IMG/VR virus record: IMGVR_UViG_3300047994_000012
Location: 1 to 21,998 of that record
Length of the DNA stretch: 21,998 bases
Direction: 5' to 3' (one strand)
Origin: a virus
Below are positions 15,384 through 21,998 of this stretch, one piece after another; positions within the stretch are counted from its first letter, which is position 1; each line of letters starts with the position of its first letter. Position numbers and translations under genes: made by a program. The notes below the pieces were generated by a model. It had not been told where the DNA came from, ran no database searches, and was given only the letters and a program-made list of their open reading frames with translations.

Positions 15384-15952
15384 TGTCCGATAGCTCATCC
15401 GCGTATCAGCCAAGTGCCGCGTATGACGTGGTGGCGGTTTTTGACAACAATTTTAATCAGATATTTTCAAGCGGTTCGGGCAACGGCGCGCGACCGATTA
15501 AGGCGCGCATTGTCGAAAAAGCCAAAGTGTTGAAACATCCAATAGAAACAGGCGCGTCTATTGTCGATTTTCGCATCATTGAGCCTATAGAAATAACGCT
15601 AGATATGACGTTGAATGCTGCTGATTATGTCGCTACATACAACGAAATTAAGCAAGTGTTTCTTGGCAATAGCACTATACAGGTGCAAACGAAAACTGGT
15701 TTGTATCCGAATATGCTGATTGCGGAAATGCCGCATGACGAAGACGCAAATTATTTTGATACAATTGCAATTCCGCTTAGGCTTACAGAAGCGCAATTTG
15801 TCATTGCTTCTACGTCGCCATTACCAGCAAGCATGACGACAAAAAATAATGGCAACGTGACTGGAAAACCTGCTACTACTGCACAAGAAAATAATGCCAG
15901 TGCGGTTGCCGGACCGAGTGCGCTGGACAGCATTTTCTACAGTGGAAAATAA
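15383..15952 (+). CDS. Dit-like baseplate protein
   Basis: 189 residues from ATG 15383. Segments ETGASIVDFRIIEPIEITLDMTLNAADYVATYNEI and QVQTKTGLYPNMLIAEMPHDEDANYFDTIAIPLRLTEAQF follow the pattern of Dit-like N-terminal domains in contractile phages, where the protein forms the ring joining the last tube ring to hub and baseplate. The final ~40 residues are Asn/Thr/Ala-rich and probably flexible. It is the first baseplate gene after the tape measure, and its neighbours (plug, hub, spike) are consistent. Confidence 0.72.
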   Translation: MSDSSSAYQPSAAYDVVAVFDNNFNQIFSSGSGNGARPIKARIVEKAKVLKHPIETGASIVDFRIIEPIEITLDMTLNAADYVATYNEIKQVFLGNSTIQVQTKTGLYPNMLIAEMPHDEDANYFDTIAIPLRLTEAQFVIASTSPLPASMTTKNNGNVTGKPATTAQENNASAVAGPSALDSIFYSGK

Positions 15953-15954
15953 AC

Positions 15955-16314
15955 ATGCAAACGGTTGCGCTTTCTGCTGTGCCTAATCAAACATTTAGCA
16001 CAACGCTAAATGGAAACCGTTATGACTTTGCCATATATTTGTGCAACGGTAGCATGTGCTGCGACGTATCGGTAAACGAAGTGACAGCCGTAAGCGGGCA
16101 ACGCATTTGCAATGGCACTTTTATGATACCGTTTTTTGCATATTCAATACCAAATGGCAATTTTTTGCTGTTGACTACAAATGACGATTTGCCGGATTAT
16201 ACACAATTCGGCAACACGCAAACACTCATTTATCTTGATGAAGCCGAGATACAAGCCGCAGTAAATGCCGCGCCAACGCCACAAGAAAACTTGACAGCGT
16301 ATGCACTTGCATGA
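15955..16314 (+). CDS. baseplate plug protein (Pam3 gp18-like)
   Basis: 119 residues, starting two bases after the previous stop. The pattern of strands (VALSAVPNQTFSTTLNGNRYDFAIYLCNGSMCCDVSVNE, RICNGTFMIPFFAYSIPNGNFLLLTTND, and a late LIYLDEAEIQ) resembles the small plug proteins first described in cyanophage Pam3, which sit inside the tube end at the hub. Adjacent Cys35 and Cys36, with Cys30 and Cys52, are unusual for such a small virion protein. The stop overlaps the hub start (ATGA). Confidence 0.65.
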   Translation: MQTVALSAVPNQTFSTTLNGNRYDFAIYLCNGSMCCDVSVNEVTAVSGQRICNGTFMIPFFAYSIPNGNFLLLTTNDDLPDYTQFGNTQTLIYLDEAEIQAAVNAAPTPQENLTAYALA

Positions 16315-17171
16315 GCGATAGCACGTCAATTTCAGGTGATATTTCAGCCATCGACGGGCGGCTTTTGACTGCACAAATTCAGATTAATAATGATCTTGTA
16401 ACATTTGACCAAACTTTCTACATTCGTGCTAAAGGAAAGAAAGCAGCAAATGCTTTGCAAAACGAATGCGAGTTAGAAATCGCCAATCTTGATACAGCTA
16501 CACGCAATTACTTGCTTACAGAAACGTCGCCTTTCAATCAGAACCGAACGCCCAAAATTTTGAACCTGTATGCCGGGCGGGTATCAACAGGTCCTTTTCT
16601 CGTATATACTGGCGACATAATGACTGTGGGCATATCGCAGCCGCCAGATATTATGCTTAAGTTGCAATGCGGAACCGGCCACTTCAAAAAAGGTGCGGTA
16701 GGACGGCGCAGCGGTGGCGCTAACACGAAGCTGTCAACACTTGCTGGAGCGGTAGCAAGCAATCTCGGCGTATCTTTGCGCATGGAAGCGCCGAACGTAT
16801 CTGTAAAAAACTACAGCTATAGCGGCAATGCTCTTGACGAAGTGCAAGAATTAGCGTCAGCCGGTAGCGCGCAAGCCTACGTTGACGATCAGCATTTGAT
16901 TTTGAAATCTGTAAATGTGCCGCTAAGCGGTTCTGTGCTAAATTTGTCTGCACAGACTGGCATGATAGGCGTGCCAGAAATTACAGAACAAGGTTTGAAA
17001 GTCAAATTTCTTTTTGATGGCAGCGTAAAACTCGGCGGCGCTATCAATATAACGAGTGTTCTAAATCCGGCTGTAAATGGGCTTTTCGTGATATTCAAGC
17101 TGGATTTTGAGCTATCAAGCCGAGAGATTGAATTTTATTACATTGCGGAATGCTTGAAGGCTAAAACATGA
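16311..17171 (+). CDS. baseplate hub protein (gp27/gpD-like)
   Basis: 286 residues from ATG 16311 (ATGA overlap). The N-terminal part (IQINNDLVTFDQTFYIRAKGKKAANALQNECELEIANL) and the following VYTGDIMTVGISQPPDIMLKLQC are typical of hub domains that form the pseudo-sixfold ring at the tail end. The C-terminal part (ALDEVQELASAGSAQAYVDDQHLILKS, LNLSAQTGMIGVPEITEQGLKVKFLFD, VIFKLDFELSSREIEFYYIAECL) repeats the fold. It supports the spike encoded by the next, overlapping gene. Confidence 0.82.
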   Translation: MSDSTSISGDISAIDGRLLTAQIQINNDLVTFDQTFYIRAKGKKAANALQNECELEIANLDTATRNYLLTETSPFNQNRTPKILNLYAGRVSTGPFLVYTGDIMTVGISQPPDIMLKLQCGTGHFKKGAVGRRSGGANTKLSTLAGAVASNLGVSLRMEAPNVSVKNYSYSGNALDEVQELASAGSAQAYVDDQHLILKSVNVPLSGSVLNLSAQTGMIGVPEITEQGLKVKFLFDGSVKLGGAINITSVLNPAVNGLFVIFKLDFELSSREIEFYYIAECLKAKT

Positions 17172-17833
17172 CCGGCCCGATACCACCGCCTGACCCTACC
17201 GCACTGCCGGGTTATGATTACGCGAACAAAGCAACTCTTGTAGGGCTGCTTGACCAATTGCGTATGACTATGCTAAAAAATACTGACGACATGCTGCCTG
17301 CCACAGTTGTAAGCTATGACCGCGTAAACAATATGGCGACAATTCAGCCAGCCGTTCACATGGTGACGACTACAGGCCAGCTTGTAGGCAGGGCTTCGGT
17401 TGCGAGCATTCCAGTGCTGGCGCTAGGCGGTGGTGGCTTTTTTATTAGCTTTCCGCTTGTCGCAGGTTCGCGCGGCTGGATTAAGGCAAACGATAGAGAT
17501 ATCAGTTTGTATATTCAACAATCAGCGGCAGCCGCGCCAAATTCGCAGCGAATGCACAAATTTGCTGATGGCCTTTTTATTCCTGATATAGTCAACGGAT
17601 ATACGCTATCTGATGATGACGCGAATAATATGGTTATTAGTAGCATCGACGGCACCACAAAAATTGCGCTAGGCGAAAACCTAGTAAATATCTATGCAGC
17701 AAGCGGAGTTGTCAACGTAAACGCAGAAACAATAAACTTGAATGGCACGCTTGTTATTAACGGGACTGCATATCTTGCCCACATGCATATAGACGCTGGT
17801 GGCGAAGGTGATAGCGGGCCGGTGGCGACATGA
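17168..17833 (+). CDS. membrane-puncturing spike (Gp138/gpV-like) with HxH tip
   Basis: 221 residues from ATG 17168 (ATGA overlap). Residues ~40-125 show the OB-type domain of Gp138-like spikes (MLPATVVSYDRVNNMATIQPAV, SIPVLALGGGGFFISFPLVAGSRGWIKANDRDISLYI). Residues ~150-200 are repetitive short strands (MVISSIDGTTKIALG, NIYAASGVVNVNAETINLNG), as in a trimeric beta-helix. The end AHMHIDAGGEGDSGPVAT holds His205-x-His207, the position where P2 gpV and phi92 gp138 trimers bind iron at the needle tip. The protein pierces the outer membrane when the sheath contracts. A - strand TGTGGGCA (17776-17783) overlaps the codons of this His-x-His motif. Confidence 0.85.
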   Translation: MTGPIPPPDPTALPGYDYANKATLVGLLDQLRMTMLKNTDDMLPATVVSYDRVNNMATIQPAVHMVTTTGQLVGRASVASIPVLALGGGGFFISFPLVAGSRGWIKANDRDISLYIQQSAAAAPNSQRMHKFADGLFIPDIVNGYTLSDDDANNMVISSIDGTTKIALGENLVNIYAASGVVNVNAETINLNGTLVINGTAYLAHMHIDAGGEGDSGPVAT

Positions 17834-18225
17834 TGCAAACGAACGGGCTGGCAAGCCAAAACACAAGCCTTGCGTTGAATGCAAACCATGATTTGTATTT
17901 AGATGCATCGGGCAATGTGGTGCTGGTAACTGGCGTGGAAGCAGTTGCGCAAGATTGTCAATGCGCGATGGCGGCACAGTTGGGCGAAATGATTTACGAG
18001 CCACAGAACGGCTTGCCTTATCTGACTGACGTTTTTTTACAGACTAATTTGGTCAAATGGGAAGCAGCCGCGCGGACTGCTATTTCCGCAGTGCCGAGTG
18101 TGGTGCAACTGAAATCTATAAGTTATTCAATAGCTAACAACGCATTGTCTTACGTTGCTACTATTCAGACTATTTACAGTCAGTTTATTACAGTCAGTGA
18201 CACAGTTACAGGTAGCGTAGCATGA
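17830..18225 (+). CDS. gp25-like / DUF2634-type baseplate wedge protein
   Basis: 131 residues, starting in an ATGA overlap at 17830 (a second ATG at 17833 is equally possible). The N-terminus NHDLYLDASGNVVLVTGVEAVAQDCQCAMAAQLGEMIYEPQNGLPY is the gp25-like lysozyme-fold wedge signature without lysozyme activity. The GxPY motif and a late strand pair fit the family. With the J protein encoded next it forms the inner wedge ring that triggers sheath contraction. Confidence 0.82.
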   Translation: MMQTNGLASQNTSLALNANHDLYLDASGNVVLVTGVEAVAQDCQCAMAAQLGEMIYEPQNGLPYLTDVFLQTNLVKWEAAARTAISAVPSVVQLKSISYSIANNALSYVATIQTIYSQFITVSDTVTGSVA

Positions 18226-19466
18226 GCGATACCACTTACCAGTATGTCGAAAATACCGGCATAATTGTTGCCGATACGTCAACTGTGCTGACTGAAGTGC
18301 AAGGCGAATGGACAGCCGCGTTTGGCGATGGATTGAATATTGATAGCTCTACACCGCAAGGTGTTATGATTTCTGCTGAAGTTTCTGCGCGTTCAAATGT
18401 CATAAAAAATAACGCAGCGGTTGCTAATCAGATAAATCCTAATCAAGCTGAAGGTGTTTTTCTGGACGCTATTTGCGCGCTGACCGGACTTGAACGAAAC
18501 CCTACTACTTACACCACAGTTGAAAACGTATTGCTTACTGGTGTGCAGAATACGCTTGTTCCTGCTGGCAGCTTGGTAGAAACCGCAGCGGGCGACCAAT
18601 TCGATTTGACTGCTGACGTGACCCTTGAGACGTTCAACGGTAGCACCTGGACCGGTATCGGTGAATTTCAGGCAGTGCAGGGCGGTCCGGTGCCGTGCGG
18701 GACCGGCAGCAATGGCTTGGTTAATTTAGTGACTGACGTGCTTGGATGGGAGACGGTCAGCAACGCCAGCGCGGGCGTTGTGGGCACCTTACAACAAACG
18801 GATGGCGTGCTACGCGCCTTGCGTCGGCAAACCCTGTTCCTGCAAGGCGTCAGCCTTATAGGGGCTATATTGTCCGCCGTGGCTGACATAACAGGCGTTA
18901 TTGGTTTTCAAGGGCTGGAAAATTATACCAGCGCGCCGCAAACAATCAGCGGAGTTTACATGGTAGCAAATTCAGTATGGGTGTGTGTCGATGGCGGCGC
19001 GCAAGCTGATATTGCAACTGCGCTGCTGGTAAATAAATCGCTAGGCTGTGCATGGAACGGCGCGCAATCTGTTAGCGTCATAGAACCATCAAGCGGACAA
19101 ACCTACACAGTGCTATATGACGTGCCTACTTCTGTTCCTTTGCTAATCAGCGTCACAGCAAAACAAGGTTCTTTTGTCGGCAATCCTACAACTGCCATAA
19201 TGCAAGCAATTATTGATTTTGGCAACAATGCTATTCAGCCCGCCGATCCTAACGCTGAACCGGTGCAAGGCTTTGGCGTCGGTCAAAGCGCATCGCCTTT
19301 TGAAATAGGCGCAGGCATTACGCAGGAATGTCCTGGTATATATTTGCGTGCAATTCTGATTTCAACGGTAGCAGCTAACAATTTGCAACCGGATGAAATA
19401 CCGCTAGACATATATCAGAAAGCAACTATTACAGCCGATGATATAACTATCGTTATCGTCACATGA
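18222..19466 (+). CDS. baseplate J-like wedge protein
   Basis: 414 residues from ATG 18222 (ATGA overlap). Family features: VQGEWTAAFGDGLNIDSSTPQGVMISAEVSA near residues 26-56, NPNQAEGVFLDAICALTGLERNPTT near 72-96, LVPAGSLVETAAGDQF near 111-126, and later PCGTGSNGLVNLV. Baseplate J/gp6-like proteins link the wedges into the ring around the hub. A GC-rich patch covers about 18600-18870, and one TGTGGGCA copy (18779-18786) lies in it. The start, DTSTVLTEVQGEWTAAFG, and the end, IYQKATITADDITIVIV, are normal for the family. Confidence 0.87.
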   Translation: MSDTTYQYVENTGIIVADTSTVLTEVQGEWTAAFGDGLNIDSSTPQGVMISAEVSARSNVIKNNAAVANQINPNQAEGVFLDAICALTGLERNPTTYTTVENVLLTGVQNTLVPAGSLVETAAGDQFDLTADVTLETFNGSTWTGIGEFQAVQGGPVPCGTGSNGLVNLVTDVLGWETVSNASAGVVGTLQQTDGVLRALRRQTLFLQGVSLIGAILSAVADITGVIGFQGLENYTSAPQTISGVYMVANSVWVCVDGGAQADIATALLVNKSLGCAWNGAQSVSVIEPSSGQTYTVLYDVPTSVPLLISVTAKQGSFVGNPTTAIMQAIIDFGNNAIQPADPNAEPVQGFGVGQSASPFEIGAGITQECPGIYLRAILISTVAANNLQPDEIPLDIYQKATITADDITIVIVT

Positions 19467-20203
19467 GCGACACAATAGAAGCACAGAATGGAATAAGGCA
19501 ATTCGATTTTTCAGTCGATTTGCTCAACTCTATTCTTTGGGAATATAACAATTCCGAAACTCTTAACGCGCTCATCAGTGCTAAGCAAACTTGGTATAAT
19601 AATGAGCAAGCTGGATTTTGGGAAAGCTGGATAACAGACGTTTTTGACTTGCGCACATGCAACACGTTCGGGCTAATTGTGTGGGCAATCATTCTTGGAA
19701 TACCGATTACATATATTTTGCCTGCGCAAACAACGCCACCGACAAACCCTTTTGGTTTTGGGCCAGACACAATAGGCGGCACACCAAACGGCAATGGTAA
19801 CTTTTTTGCGTCAAACTTTTTTGGCAGCGGTCAAACGCAAACGTTTATACTGTCTGAAGATCAGCAACGTATATTGCTGCAAATGCGATATAGGCAACTT
19901 GTCGCTCGCGGCACTGTGCCAGAAGTCAACAAAATTTTTGCTGACTTGCTTGTCCCCGATTACGGGCAACTATATGTTATCGACAATTATAATATGACGA
20001 TGAGCATAGTTGCACCGAACGGCTTTCCGTCGTTTCTGTCATTTTTGTTCACGCAATTTGACATTGTGCCGCGACCGGCGGGTGTTAAGCTGTTGCTTGT
20101 AAATGCCAGCTATCAAGCATTTGGTTTTGGGCCGGACAGCGGCACAGGATCGAACGGCAATCTCAATTTCTACTATTCCAACTTCACGATAAATTCTCTC
20201 TGA
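19463..20203 (+). CDS. DUF2612 baseplate protein (gpI-equivalent)
   Basis: 246 residues from ATG 19463 (ATGA overlap). DUF2612 features: FDFSVDLLNSILWEYNNSETLNALISAKQTWY near the start, WITDVFDLRTCNTFGLIVWAIILGIPI near 56-82, and ILLQMRYRQLVARGTVPEVNKIFADLL near 137-163. The protein has the place of P2 gpI, between J and the tail fibre, and probably closes the wedge and carries the fibre. A segment starting FGFGPD and ending NF..SNF occurs twice (residues ~97-119 and ~220-241), the second at the extreme C-terminus. It may be a duplicated structural motif that contacts the fibre. Confidence 0.83.
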   Translation: MSDTIEAQNGIRQFDFSVDLLNSILWEYNNSETLNALISAKQTWYNNEQAGFWESWITDVFDLRTCNTFGLIVWAIILGIPITYILPAQTTPPTNPFGFGPDTIGGTPNGNGNFFASNFFGSGQTQTFILSEDQQRILLQMRYRQLVARGTVPEVNKIFADLLVPDYGQLYVIDNYNMTMSIVAPNGFPSFLSFLFTQFDIVPRPAGVKLLLVNASYQAFGFGPDSGTGSNGNLNFYYSNFTINSL

Positions 20204-20222
20204 CAGCCCGCAAGGAAACGTT

Positions 20223-21020
20223 ATGAACCAACATTATTTTGCCGTTCCGTTTGCAGTTGAAGGCGACTTGCAGGCAATTCCGAATGCAACCGATCCTAAC
20301 GGCTACGTTAGTTACAATCAGGGTTTTACCTATGATTATCAACGCGATTTGCAGACTGATAATCTTGCAAAGCAGATACAGCGCGTTACGATCAATCAGG
20401 CTTACAATGACATTACTACCGCGTTGCAAAATATTCAGCAATATGGAACGTCAGAGTTTATTTATTCAGCCGACAATCAAGGCACTGCATTTGCGTATGA
20501 TATTTATGCGTTGTGTCGATATTCGGTTAGCGGCACTTCGCCTTTCGGTTTGTTTTTATCAACAGTTTCAGCTAACACAAGCCAACCTGGCACTGCTGGC
20601 AGTTGGGTGAATGTTGGCAAGGCGCTTGCCAATAGCGGCGCAATTCAGCCTATTATTGCGCTTAATAATGTCGGTTTACCTGCTGTCAGCACGTCTTATC
20701 CTTGCGTTATTACTTTTACGCCAAGTTGCGAGGGGTTTGTTGACGTATCAGCTTACTCGGCAATTGGAAACGGGCTTACACCAGTTGAAGGTTTTTACAC
20801 AAATTTGACTATTACAGGCAGCGGAGTTTCAAACGCGCAAGGAACAGGCGAAACAGCAGACCCGCAAAATGTTGCTGTAATGGCGTTTGGCAGCGCCAAA
20901 GTTGCTGCCGGAAGCCTTGTAACAGTGACCGCGACTGTCACTACGCTTGCCACTTCGTGCGGCCCGTTTCAAACAAATCTGAAAGTTGCCTTTATTCCGG
21001 CTGGCGGCAACGCCACTTAG
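20223..21020 (+). CDS. tail fibre / receptor-binding candidate
   Basis: 265 residues from ATG 20223, with AAGGA (20212-20216) six bases upstream. The N-terminal ~90 residues (HYFAVPFAVEGDLQAIPNATDPNGYVSYNQGFTYDYQRDL, ITTALQNIQQYG) form the baseplate-attachment pattern common in short fibres of P2- and Mu-like phages: a PFA...G..IP opening, a VSY..G segment and a helical region. The remainder is Gly/Ser/Thr-rich beta structure (VNVGKALANSGAIQPIIALNNVG, VTFTPSCEGFVDVSAYSA), ending in a beta-rich tip. It is short for a complete fibre, so the tip or an extra fibre part may be encoded elsewhere. Host recognition is inferred. Confidence 0.7.
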   Translation: MNQHYFAVPFAVEGDLQAIPNATDPNGYVSYNQGFTYDYQRDLQTDNLAKQIQRVTINQAYNDITTALQNIQQYGTSEFIYSADNQGTAFAYDIYALCRYSVSGTSPFGLFLSTVSANTSQPGTAGSWVNVGKALANSGAIQPIIALNNVGLPAVSTSYPCVITFTPSCEGFVDVSAYSAIGNGLTPVEGFYTNLTITGSGVSNAQGTGETADPQNVAVMAFGSAKVAAGSLVTVTATVTTLATSCGPFQTNLKVAFIPAGGNAT

Positions 21021-21076
21021 CTGCTATGATTTCTCGCCATCATTCCGATGGTCACAATAACGTGAAAGCAATTCGC

Positions 21077-21466
21077 ATGTCTCAAACCAATCCGCCAACC
21101 CCAACGCCAATTGCTCTTGAAGTGCCCTATGATATCATCGGCCCTGCGCCTGGTTATGCGACGCTCTACATCGAAATCCAGAACAGTGACGGCACAGCCC
21201 CCGCGCTCGAAAACGATCCATCGACGGAATTTCAGAATGCCGTGGTTATCGGTGGCGTCACGCCGAATGCCGGTGCCAACGCTGATTTTCCAACAGCGAC
21301 ATATCCTTATGTCGGGACTCTGACAGCGCAGGTGGCAGGATCGGCCCTGATTGACCTGGTGGCGGACGGAGTTGTGTGTCAACAATTTGAAGTCACGGTC
21401 ACACAAGCGCCGCCAGAGACCGCCACCGTGCCAGCAACCGGCATTGTGGTTACGCCACCCGGCTGA
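21077..21466 (+). CDS. hypothetical protein downstream of the tail fibre
   Basis: 129 residues from ATG 21077; in-frame earlier starts (GTG 21062, ATG 21026) lack better ribosome sites, and none of the three is well supported. The protein is Pro/Thr-rich at both ends, with a middle that looks like a beta-sandwich (YATLYIEIQNSDGTAP, NAVVIGGVTPNAGANADFPTATYPYVGTLTAQVAGSALIDLVADGVVCQQFEVTVTQAP). No family is recognised. After a fibre gene such proteins can be fibre chaperones, fibre tips or small virion decorations; an Ig-like or carbohydrate-binding fold would fit. It is more GC-rich than the fibre gene. Confidence 0.65.
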   Translation: MSQTNPPTPTPIALEVPYDIIGPAPGYATLYIEIQNSDGTAPALENDPSTEFQNAVVIGGVTPNAGANADFPTATYPYVGTLTAQVAGSALIDLVADGVVCQQFEVTVTQAPPETATVPATGIVVTPPG

Positions 21467-21470
21467 CGAC

Positions 21471-21515
21471 AAAAGAAGCCCGATGCAGCAGGTGCAGTTG
21501 CTTGCATCGGGCTTC
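21471..21515 (-). terminator. intrinsic terminator of the - strand gene in the convergent gap
   Basis: A perfect 13-bp inverted repeat (GAAGCCCGATGCA at 21475-21487 with its complement at 21503-21515) and a 15-base loop. Read on the - strand the hairpin is followed by TTTT (complement of AAAA 21471-21474). On the + strand there is no T run, so it mainly serves the leftward gene, though the stem could also slow rightward transcription of the fibre operon. Confidence 0.72.
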
Positions 21516-21539
21516 CCTGTGGCCACCCCTGGCGGACGG

Positions 21540-21998
21540 TTATTTATCGCGGTAAACGCGCGCGCCCGGAACCCCAAATTCTGGATCAACTTCGATAAAC
21601 CTGATCACAAAATGGCGATCAGGATATTTCTTGTTAGCCTTGCTGACATTGCCGCCAAGCGCACGCGCGGGGTTGGGAATATCCTCGTTGGCTTTCACGA
21701 AAAACGAATCGTAGCCGTCGCGGTTCGGCGGTTCCAAATCGCTGAACGGGTATTTTTCCGTTTTCGGTCCGCGTGCCACGCGCGTCTCTTTTGAGGCGGC
21801 CGGGACAGCTACAAAGCGCGCTGCTGACCTGGTGACATACAACGGCGCTTTAGCCGTTCGCGAGCCGCGTGGCCTTCCACGGCCGCGCGCCGCCGGCGGC
21901 GATTGTTCCGTAAACGCAGCTTCTGCCTCGGCTTCTGCCTCGGCTTCTGCCTCGGCTTCTGCCTCGGCTTCTGCCTCGGCTTCTGCCTCGGCTTCTGC
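21540..21998 (-). CDS. Ala-Glu-repeat protein with AT-hook-like motif (5' end outside window)
   Basis: The leftward frame is open from the window edge to TAA at 21542-21540, giving 152 visible residues without a start; a TTG at 21842 is an internal Leu rather than a convincing start. Visible order: 13 Ala-Glu dipeptides, AAFTEQSPP, a basic segment RGRGRPRGSR resembling an AT-hook (core GRP flanked by Arg), a linker with TRSAARFVAVPAASKETR, then a compact C-terminal domain with YPFSDLEPPNRDGYDSFFVKANEDIPNPAR and KKYPDRHFVIRFIE...GARVYRDK. That domain resembles small phage proteins of unknown role that often carry a 'YPF..L..GDSFFV' pattern. It is convergent to the structural operon, so it probably belongs to another expression class. 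DNA binding in the minor groove is inferred. Confidence 0.75.
   Translation of the reverse strand, partial: AEAEAEAEAEAEAEAEAEAEAEAEAEAAFTEQSPPAARGRGRPRGSRTAKAPLYVTRSAARFVAVPAASKETRVARGPKTEKYPFSDLEPPNRDGYDSFFVKANEDIPNPARALGGNVSKANKKYPDRHFVIRFIEVDPEFGVPGARVYRDK
21919..21998. repeat. 12-bp tandem repeat, at least 6.7 copies, running off the window
   Basis: The unit GCTTCTGCCTCG starts at 21919 and repeats without a mismatch six times, then 8 bases to the last base of the window, so the true length is unknown. On the - strand it is in frame and reads GCA GAA GCC GAG, that is Ala-Glu-Ala-Glu. A 12-bp unit keeps the frame when copies are gained or lost. Confidence 0.97.

Larger units (their letters stand above)
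953..19687. repeat. dispersed octamer TGTGGGCA, 15 copies
   Basis: Exact copies on the + strand start at 953, 2656, 4456, 7621, 10360, 12389, 14546, 15326, 16625, 18779 and 19680. Copies on the - strand occupy 4447-4454, 10401-10408, 14260-14267 and 17776-17783. A random octamer is expected fewer than once in 22 kb on both strands. Bases outside the eight are not conserved. Copies fall in at least three reading contexts (for example Val-Gly, Trp-Ala, and complementary Ala-His or Pro-Thr) and once between genes, so a peptide motif does not explain them. Every GTGGGC I found lies in this octamer. Confidence 0.85.

Noticed and set aside
11294-17802. E. coli Chi sequence GCTGGTGG (11294-11301, 17795-17802; inverse at 15280-15287)
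   Set aside because: Three copies, two of them in GC-rich coding patches, are only a mild excess and do not indicate an E. coli-type Chi system.
20957-21076. N-terminal extension of the gene after the fibre
   Set aside because: The in-frame extension overlaps the end of the fibre gene, has no ribosome site and does not look like natural protein sequence.
21540-21842. A TTG at 21842 as the start of the - strand gene
   Set aside because: The frame stays open upstream through the AT-hook-like segment and the Ala-Glu repeat to the window edge, and the TTG has no ribosome site.
1-21998. tRNA genes, CRISPR arrays, integrase, attachment sites or insertion sequences
   Set aside because: None found on reading. 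The only tandem repeat is the coding 12-bp repeat, and the dispersed octamers lack spacers of constant length.

Overview
The window is one end-to-end stretch of the virion-morphogenesis region of a contractile-tailed dsDNA phage or prophage (myovirus type). A sheath gene followed by a tube gene, a tape measure, a gp27-type hub, a membrane-puncturing spike, and gp25-, J- and DUF2612-type wedge genes make the tail type clear. A secreted protein with a lipobox points to a Gram-negative host. The host genus cannot be read from the sequence. No integrase, repressor, tRNA, CRISPR array or insertion sequence was seen, so lytic and temperate lifestyles cannot be told apart here.

Layout, left to right, nearly all on the + strand. 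1-547: GC-rich end of a preceding module, with the tail of a Pro/Ala-rich ORF and a small lipoprotein. 552-5173: DNA packaging and portal (putative small terminase, large terminase, DUF1073-type portal, Mu F-like head morphogenesis protein). 5210-8452: capsid (DUF2213 protease/scaffold, cement-like decoration protein, DUF2184 major capsid protein), closed by a strong intrinsic terminator. 8495-10825: connector and neck. 10838-13439: sheath, tube, and a tail-assembly chaperone pair made by a -1 frameshift. 13449-15383: tape measure. 15383-20203: baseplate (Dit-like, plug, hub, spike, gp25-like, J, DUF2612), mostly joined by 4-bp ATGA overlaps. 20223-21466: tail fibre and a small unknown protein. 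21540-21998: a convergent - strand gene, cut by the window end, with an Ala-Glu tandem repeat and an AT-hook-like motif.

The genes act as one assembly line. The terminase fills a prohead built on the portal, DUF2213 core and capsid proteins. The connector and neck genes close the head. The chaperone pair, tape measure, tube and sheath build the tail on the hub and baseplate. Tight start/stop overlaps suggest translational coupling. The strongest ribosome-binding sites lie in front of the high-copy proteins (cement, capsid, sheath, tube).

The gene content is of a known phage type. The least expected signals are at DNA level. The octamer TGTGGGCA occurs 15 times (11 on +, 4 on -) where well under one is expected by chance, in several reading frames, once between genes and once as a perfect 17-bp palindrome. 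Other signals are an in-frame 12-bp tandem repeat in the - strand gene, a TTTTTTC frameshift site, a terminator in the middle of the late operon, a 16-codon relay ORF, and sharp GC-rich patches inside otherwise AT-rich genes.
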